This document shows, piece after piece, positions 59,216 to 64,000 of a stretch of 64,000 nucleotides of DNA (within the stretch, counting starts at the first letter, position 1; every line of letters starts with the position of its first letter). The notes beneath the pieces were generated by a model. It searched no databases. It saw nothing but the letters and a program-made list of their open reading frames with translations, and was not told the DNA's origin. Both the position numbers and the translations under genes were made by a program. Origin of the DNA: Streptomyces aquilus (lineage in GTDB: Bacteria; Actinomycetota; Actinomycetes; Streptomycetales; Streptomycetaceae); NCBI RefSeq assembly GCF_003955715.1, contig NZ_CP034463.1, forward strand, positions 9,610,001 to 9,674,000. Direction: 5' to 3'.

Positions 59216-60322
59216 TCATCCGGCGGCCAGAGTGGTCCACTTCTGGTTGGAGCCGCCGTGGCAGTCCCACAGTTGGAGCTGCGTGCCGTCGGTCGTGGAG
59301 AAGCCCGGAATGTCGAGGCAGCGGCCGGAGGCGGGGTTGCGGTAGCCGCCGTCGTAGGGCTGCCAGACCTGGTTGGCGCCGCCGTTGCAGGACCAGATCT
59401 GCACCTTGGTGCCGTTGGCCGTGCCCCAGCCGGAGGCCTCCAGGCACTTGCCCATGGAGCGCAGGGTGCCGTCGGTGTAGGCGGACCAGTACTGGTTGAT
59501 GCTCCCGGCGCAGCTCCAGATCTGGACGGCGGTCCCGTCGGCGGTGCCGGCGCCATTGACGTCCAGGCACTTGCCGCCCAGGTCGGACTGGACGCGGGCG
59601 GGGGCGGGGGCGGGGTTCTTCAGCCACCCGGCACTGTCCGCGGTCTGGATGCCGCGGTGGAAGGCGTCCGCCATCTTCCGGTAACCCGAGTCGTTGGGAT
59701 GCAGGCCGTCGGCCAGGTCGGCCGTGGTCAGGCTGCTCATGTCCACGTACGCGACGCGCTTGCCCGCGGCCTGGGCGTCCCGCACGATCTGGGGGATGGC
59801 CTGGTTGTACGCGGGACGGTACAGCTCCTCCGAGCCACTGGTGGACACGACCAGGGAGGCCACGAGGACGGTCGCGTCGGGGACGTCGGCGGTGATCTGG
59901 TTGACCAGCGACCGCAGCCGGTCGGTCGCGGTGGAGACCTGGTAGACCTCGTTGAGGTCGTTGGTGCCGATCATCAGAGTCACGACGTTGGGCCGGTATC
60001 TGGTCAGCGAGGCGTCGGTGAGTGCGGAGACCTGGTGGATCTTGTAGCCGGAGTGACCCTCGTTGTCGGGGTCGGACATCGAACCGGCCCGCCCCGTGCC
60101 CACGAAGTCCAGCGGATGGCCGTCCGTCGAGAGCTTGTCCCACAACGGAGCCCGGTAGCCGTTGCCTGTGCTGCTTCCCACACCCCACGTTATCGAGTCG
60201 CCGATCGGCATGACCCGCAAGGGCGTGGTCGAGGCGGCGGAGGCGGGGGTCACGCCCGCCGCTGTCACCCCGAGCGCGGCGGTGACGAGCATGAGGAGAG
60301 ACAGAGGCAAAGGCATTTTCAT
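59216..60322 (-). CDS. Secreted SGNH/GDSL hydrolase with C-terminal CBM13
   Basis: The 368-residue protein has a signal peptide (cleavage near ASA-AST, about 30) and an SGNH esterase domain (about 35-225) with block I PIGDSITWG, block III LMIGTNDL, and the Asp-His pair in DGLHPNDSGY. The size and motifs fit CE3-type acetylxylan esterases. A short Pro/Ala linker leads to a CBM13 (about 240-366) with three repeats (NQYW, NQVW, NQKW), each with a CLD/CLE strand. It would remove acetyl groups from xylan outside the cell. It lies just downstream of, and parallel to, another SGNH esterase gene (233 bp gap). Confidence 0.92.
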   Translation of the reverse strand: MKMPLPLSLLMLVTAALGVTAAGVTPASAASTTPLRVMPIGDSITWGVGSSTGNGYRAPLWDKLSTDGHPLDFVGTGRAGSMSDPDNEGHSGYKIHQVSALTDASLTRYRPNVVTLMIGTNDLNEVYQVSTATDRLRSLVNQITADVPDATVLVASLVVSTSGSEELYRPAYNQAIPQIVRDAQAAGKRVAYVDMSSLTTADLADGLHPNDSGYRKMADAFHRGIQTADSAGWLKNPAPAPARVQSDLGGKCLDVNGAGTADGTAVQIWSCAGSINQYWSAYTDGTLRSMGKCLEASGWGTANGTKVQIWSCNGGANQVWQPYDGGYRNPASGRCLDIPGFSTTDGTQLQLWDCHGGSNQKWTTLAAG

Positions 60323-60554
60323 GCGGGCGTCCTCTCGTGACGGTGAGTGAGTGCTGAATTAACGGGGGGTATTGGGACGGGGGCGGCCGTGGGGGACGGT
60401 GACTCGGGCGCCGCGCGGTGCCGGAGGGCATCGCGCGGGGCCGTTGACGTCGGTTGTCCCTGACGTTGTTGGCAGAACGGTGTGGTGGTGGAGCGCCTCT
60501 TACGACGCGAGCGTCGGCAATGCCGCGTTCGAGCGGGCCTGGGCTGTGGGTGCT

Positions 60555-62150
60555 TCACCAGCCCGTCGGCAGGGCGGCGATGAACGGGGTGAGCCGGTCG
60601 GCGATGAGCCGGTCGTCGTGGGCCGAGTAGTGCCAGTCGCAGCCGAGGAAGTCCAGGCCGGAGTCGTCGAGGGACCAGTAGCGGACCCGGCTGTCGCCCG
60701 CGTCGTTGCGTGCTCTCACCACTTGCTGGACATGGCTCGCGTACTGGCCTGCGCCGACCGCGACGATGGTCGTGTCGGCCCCGTAGCGCGTGCGCAGCTT
60801 CTGGACGAAGCCGACGTAGGCGTCGCGGTAGGTGGCCGCGAAGTTGTCCGGCGTCCACTGCTCACCGGGTTTGATGGCGGTCGAGAAGTCGTTGGTGCCG
60901 AGGTTGATCACCACGACCTGGGGGCGCCAGGTGCCCGGGTTCTGCCAGACGTCGCCCGCCACGTTCAGCAGGGCGCGGTCGTAGAAGGTCCGGTAGTTGA
61001 CGTCCGGTGTGCCTCCGTTGTAGTTGCGGACCATGCCCCGGCCCGAGTAGCCGTTGATCTGGTAGTCGGCGTTCAGCTGCCGGGCGGTCAGGGCGCCGTA
61101 GCTCACGTCGGAGTTGGTCTTGCGCCTGAGCTGGTCCCCGGTGCAGGTGCGCGAGTTCGAGAGGTTGCCGTAGCCCACTGTGAGGGAGTCGCCGATGAAC
61201 TCGATCTGGCGATTGCGGGCGGCCGGCTTGCTCAGTACGGCCCCGCCGGACGCGGCGACGAAGCCTCCGAAGGTGCTGGTGCTGCCCGGGGTGTCGTTGC
61301 GCTTGACGAGCCGGACGGTGTGCGTGCTGTTCGACAGGCCGTTGACCCAGTGGGTGGTGTTGCCGGGCGTGACGAGGGTGGCGACGGTGGTTCCGTCGAC
61401 CTGGACGTCGTAATCGGCTGCCGAGTCGTTGAGCACGATGCCCACGCCGGTACCCCTGACACGGCCCTCGAAATACACGCCGGGCCAGCTGTACTGCACG
61501 GTGTTTCCGAGATCCTTGACCCGCCCGGCGGTGTGCACCTGGGCGAGGACCCCGGCGGTGTGCGCCTGGTCGGGGACCCCGGTGGCACGGACCAGCTTCC
61601 ACTGCTGGTTGGCGCCGCCGTGGCCCGGGTACTGGATGACCGCCGCGCCCTGGGCCGTGGAGCCTCCGGAGACGTCCAGGACCTGGCCGCTCCTGCGGGA
61701 GGTGAGGGTGACGGCGTCGGAACCGCTCACCTCGTCGATCCGCCACTCCTGCGAGGTGGCCGAACTGTCGGTCTGCTGCTCGGCGGCGGCCGCCTTGGCG
61801 GTCGAATTGCCCGCTATGCCAAGCACCTTGCCGCTGTTGCGGTTCACCAGCTCGTAGTAGCCGTCCCCGGCGTCCTTCAGCTTCCACTGCTGGTTGGCGG
61901 TGCTCTGGTCGGCGTACTGCTGGATACGGGTGCCGTCGGCGGTCGAGAAGCTCTTGACGTCCAGCACCTTGCCGCTGCGCACGGAGACCAGCCGGTAGTA
62001 GGCGTCGCCGTCGACCGTCGCGGCCTGCGAGTCCTCCTGCGCGAACAGGAGATACGGCACGACGGCAGCGGGCACGCCGAGCAGCAGAGCGGTGGCGGTC
62101 CAGCGGCGGCGGTGACGCCCGCGGCGGCCGCGGTGCGTGGGGTTCTTCAT
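60555..62150 (-). CDS. Secreted CE2-like acetyl esterase with N-terminal CBM13
   Basis: The 531-residue protein starts at ATG 62150 (MKNPTHRGRRG, GGAGAG upstream); the frame open ten codons earlier is less likely. A basic signal anchor (about 1-40) leads to a CBM13 (about 45-185, NQQW, SQEW, NQQW), then a jelly-roll (about 200-290: GVGIVLNDSAADYDVQVDG) and an SGNH domain (about 295-531) with FIGDSLTVGYG, NLGTNDFS and GCDWHYSAHDD. Jelly-roll plus SGNH is the CE2 layout, whose members deacetylate xylan and glucomannan. Its leader region is copied, with decay, at 6205-6455. Confidence 0.9.
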   Translation of the reverse strand: MKNPTHRGRRGRHRRRWTATALLLGVPAAVVPYLLFAQEDSQAATVDGDAYYRLVSVRSGKVLDVKSFSTADGTRIQQYADQSTANQQWKLKDAGDGYYELVNRNSGKVLGIAGNSTAKAAAAEQQTDSSATSQEWRIDEVSGSDAVTLTSRRSGQVLDVSGGSTAQGAAVIQYPGHGGANQQWKLVRATGVPDQAHTAGVLAQVHTAGRVKDLGNTVQYSWPGVYFEGRVRGTGVGIVLNDSAADYDVQVDGTTVATLVTPGNTTHWVNGLSNSTHTVRLVKRNDTPGSTSTFGGFVAASGGAVLSKPAARNRQIEFIGDSLTVGYGNLSNSRTCTGDQLRRKTNSDVSYGALTARQLNADYQINGYSGRGMVRNYNGGTPDVNYRTFYDRALLNVAGDVWQNPGTWRPQVVVINLGTNDFSTAIKPGEQWTPDNFAATYRDAYVGFVQKLRTRYGADTTIVAVGAGQYASHVQQVVRARNDAGDSRVRYWSLDDSGLDFLGCDWHYSAHDDRLIADRLTPFIAALPTGW

Positions 62151-62220
62151 GGGGAGGTGCTCTCCTTGTATACCGTTCACCGAGGGAAAAGCGGATCGCG
62201 GCTACCGGGACCGGCCGGAT

Positions 62221-62280
62221 CCGACTCCTTGTGGTCACAGGCACCGCAAAGGGTTGCCTCGAGCCGGAAACTCTTTCCGG
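62221..62280 (-). promoter_or_regulatory. Conserved leader element, copy B
   Basis: On the minus strand, 71 bp above the CE2-like gene, CCGGAAA-GAG-TTTCCGG (62264-62280) is a perfect 7-bp inverted repeat followed by GAGGCAACCCTTTGCGG, CCTGTGAC and CACAAGG. The same series occurs at 6219-6275. The GGAAA/TTTCC dyad resembles the CGAAACTTTCG-like repeats described upstream of Streptomyces xylanase genes. Confidence 0.55.
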
Positions 62281-62599
62281 GCAGGTCGTGAACCGGTGTC
62301 CCTTCCCGGCGCCTTGGGACGGTGACGCAGGTTCACGCCGTGCCCCGCGAGGCCGGGGACACCGTGCGCAGGCGGTGAACGCGACGGCCGGCGGGGCGGC
62401 AGGTCAACTCCGCGTTGTGCGGTCGCGCGTCCGGGACGTCTTGCCTCCGACGCGGCCGAGGGGGCGCGATGCCGTCTCGGCCGTACGGATTCCACCCGGC
62501 TGGACGACCTGCCATGACGGCCAGCCGGACCTGTGTGTCCTGCCACGACCCAGCCAGTGGACAGGGCGAGTACGTCCTGCCTCGGTGGCTTCTCAGCCG

Positions 62600-62880
62600 G
62601 TGGAAAGGGCAGGGACCGTTCAAGCAACTGGGCAGGAGGAGAGCCACTCAAGGCGTGTCCGGCGGATCGTCGATGAGCTTCGGCTTCGGATGGCCCAGAT
62701 GGACAGCCCGTACTTGCTTGACCTCAGGTGGATGAACGGCGAGCCGTTCATCCACCTCGGCGGCCACTCTGATCACCGCTCGTCGCCTGATGTGGTTCGC
62801 GGCGTGGTCATGCAGCACACGGAGGCGCTGCTGTCTCCGCGCATCCCGACAGTAGAAAGATCCCTGCATCGACTGAGACG
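62600..62880 (+). other. Possible protein-coding fragment of unknown kind
   Basis: Within a longer open frame this segment has ordinary protein composition (VRRIVDELRLRMAQMDSPYL, WMNGEPFIHLGGHSDHRSSP, VMQHTEALLSPRIPTVERSL), while the flanking codons are Arg/Gly-rich and unconvincing. It may be a fragment of a gene disrupted by the nearby insertion sequence. A perfect 14-bp hairpin lies inside it. Confidence 0.3.
62726..62757. repeat. Perfect 14-bp inverted repeat with 4-base loop
   Basis: AGGTGGATGAACGG, CGAG, CCGTTCATCCACCT. There is no T-run after it and no gene end nearby, so it is not an obvious terminator. Confidence 0.85.
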
Positions 62881-62891
62881 CCTCCGGCGCA

Positions 62892-62993
62892 TCACGTGTG
62901 GAGCCAGAGTCGGATTGCGGCTGAGGCAACGGTGCCGTGGAAGACGTAGGCCCGCTTGTCGTGGCGGGTCGCGAGGGCGCGAAGGCTCTTCAG
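62892..62993 (-). mobile_element. C-terminal relic of an IS5-family transposase
   Basis: Reading leftward, LKSLRALATRHDKRAYVFHG then TVASAAIRLWLHT and a stop matches the end of IS5-group transposases (the LATRYDKR-x(5)HG-T-V-x(3)A-I-R-LW pattern). Only about 34 residues remain; the DDE catalytic residues and the 5' part are missing. No terminal inverted repeats were found. It marks an old insertion just before the gene at 63114. Confidence 0.75.
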
Positions 62994-63113
62994 ACGCATC
63001 GTCTTGGCTTGTGGCAGGTTCCGGTCAAGGCTTGTCCAAATGTCGGACGCCCCCTGCCCCCAGTGGTCGGGTACTCCACGACGGCTGTACAACCACCCGT
63101 TTCGGAGGATCTG

Positions 63114-64000
63114 GTGTCAGCATCCACCCGTAAGAGACGATGGCTCACCATCTGCGCCATCACGGCATCCGCAACACTGGTCGCGATACCCGCCGGCGCG
63201 GCGCCCGGCGGGGACAGCAGCCCCTTCGGGGTGCGTACCCTGGCCCAACTCGCCGCCGAGCGCGAGCAGTCGGTGGGCACCATGAGCCCCAGCCTGTCGG
63301 CGGAGGACGACGACGGCAACGAGGCGGACGAGATAGCGGAGGGCGCGGCTCAGTACGCCGAGGCCCGCACCTCACCCGGTGTCGTCGCGCCGGGCGCCTA
63401 CGGCGCCGCCTGGACGAGTCTGACCAATCTGCCCAGCACCGGAGGCAGTTGGCGACATGTGACCGATCAGCCCTACGACTCCGACGACCCGCGGTACCGC
63501 GACTACGCCTCCAACTCCAGTGGCGGCGCGGGCTATGTCACGGGGCGGATGGCCGCGATGGCGGCGGATGACGACGGGTACGTGTACGCGGGCAGCGCCG
63601 GTGGTGGGGTGTGGCGGTCGCGGACGGGTGGCGGGCGGTGGCAGCCCATCAGTGACCGGCTGTCCTCGCAGTCCACCGGAGCGCTCGCGCTCGACGGGGC
63701 CGGGCGGCTGTGGCTGGGCACCGGCGAGGCGACCACGAACGCGGACGCCTACCTCGGCAGCGGCGTCTATCTCCTGTCCGACCCGCACCACGGCACGTTC
63801 TCCGCGCGCACCCGGGTGGGCGGCGACGAACTGGAGTCCACCACCATCCACCACCTGCGCTTCGGCGGCGGCAAGGTGTGGGCGGCGACCAGCACCGGCG
63901 TGTGGAGCCACTCCACGAAGACGCTCAGCGGCGCCTGGAAGCGGGAGTTCGCGCCCAACCCCGACTATCTGCCGGGCGGTTCGAAGGCCGACGACGAGTC
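63114..64000 (+). CDS. Large secreted beta-propeller-like protein, N-terminal part (cut by window edge)
   Basis: Start is GTG 63114 with CGGAGGATC seven bases upstream. A signal peptide (about 1-28, ending PAGA-AP) is followed by an acidic segment, then GAAWTSLTNLPSTGGSWRHV and repeated blade-like strands: GYVTGRMAAMAADDDGYVYAG, GGVWRSRTGGGRWQPISDRL, GALALDGAGRLWLGTGE, LRFGGGKVWAATSTGVW. These resemble the BNR/VPS10-type propeller of xyloglucanase-like or sialidase-like secreted proteins. The 295 visible residues run off the right edge, so catalytic identity cannot be judged. Confidence 0.8.
   Translation, partial: MSASTRKRRWLTICAITASATLVAIPAGAAPGGDSSPFGVRTLAQLAAEREQSVGTMSPSLSAEDDDGNEADEIAEGAAQYAEARTSPGVVAPGAYGAAWTSLTNLPSTGGSWRHVTDQPYDSDDPRYRDYASNSSGGAGYVTGRMAAMAADDDGYVYAGSAGGGVWRSRTGGGRWQPISDRLSSQSTGALALDGAGRLWLGTGEATTNADAYLGSGVYLLSDPHHGTFSARTRVGGDELESTTIHHLRFGGGKVWAATSTGVWSHSTKTLSGAWKREFAPNPDYLPGGSKADDE

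Overview
This window looks like chromosome-arm DNA from a Streptomyces or a close relative. The evidence is very high GC with G/C in third codon positions, GTG and TTG starts, Tat-type signal peptides, an LAETG sorting signal, LAL-type giant LuxR regulators, STAND ATPases and many secreted plant-polysaccharide enzymes carrying ricin-type CBM13 lectin domains. No tRNA, rRNA, CRISPR array or origin was recognised. Both ends cut through a gene.

Layout. 1-3.4 kb: two tandem LAL/LuxR ATPase regulators (the first cut by the edge), then an LLM-type F420/flavin oxidoreductase. 4.5-6.5 kb: a GH62 arabinofuranosidase with CBM13, a strong dyad upstream of it, and a decayed copy of the 5' part of the CE2-like esterase gene found at 60.5-62.2 kb. 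6.5-13.9 kb: a leftward operon of LacI regulator, GH2 beta-galactosidase, sugar-binding lipoprotein and two permeases (no ATPase; MsiK is presumably supplied in trans). 14.2-20 kb: two rightward secreted hydrolases, a GH28/GH49-like beta-helix protein and a GH95-CBM13 protein. 20.1-22.5 kb: a membrane NACHT ATPase. 22.6-26.8 kb: GH16, a methyltransferase, and an XRE regulator divergent from an SDR plus tautomerase pair. 26.9-31.8 kb: an AraC regulator and a three-gene resorcinol/hydroxyquinol pathway (FAD hydroxylase, maleylacetate reductase, hydroxyquinol 1,2-dioxygenase). 31.8-35.5 kb: an unknown small protein, a STAND-TPR ATPase and a small membrane protein.

35.6-45.7 kb is a second polysaccharide locus: two paralogous secreted beta-helix proteins (GH141-like) with lectin domains, a GH43-CBM13 enzyme, a FadR-type GntR regulator, and the relic of another secreted enzyme. 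The same palindrome (ATGARTACTACTCAT) lies upstream of both beta-helix genes and of gntR, which suggests one GntR-controlled regulon. 45.9-49.2 kb: an alpha/beta-hydrolase and a small monooxygenase divergent from an AraC regulator, then an SDR; a 39-bp sequence is repeated upstream of both target units. 49.6-54.9 kb: a possible respiratory/redox island with a SLOG-like protein, VKOR, orphan cytochrome oxidase subunit I, small membrane proteins and a cNMP-binding protein. 54.9-56.2 kb holds no gene I can support. 56.2-57.7 kb: a DUF2231 protein and an LAETG wall protein. 58-62.2 kb: a GH3 relic and two CBM13-bearing SGNH esterases. 62.2-64 kb: a long hairpin, an IS5-type transposase relic and the start of a large secreted beta-propeller-like protein.

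Together the genes describe a saprophyte locus for breaking down plant-wall polysaccharides (arabinoxylan, galactosides, acetyl groups, possibly fucosylated glycans) and aromatic compounds, with several local regulators and visible gene decay. Operator and terminator calls were made by eye and are candidates only.
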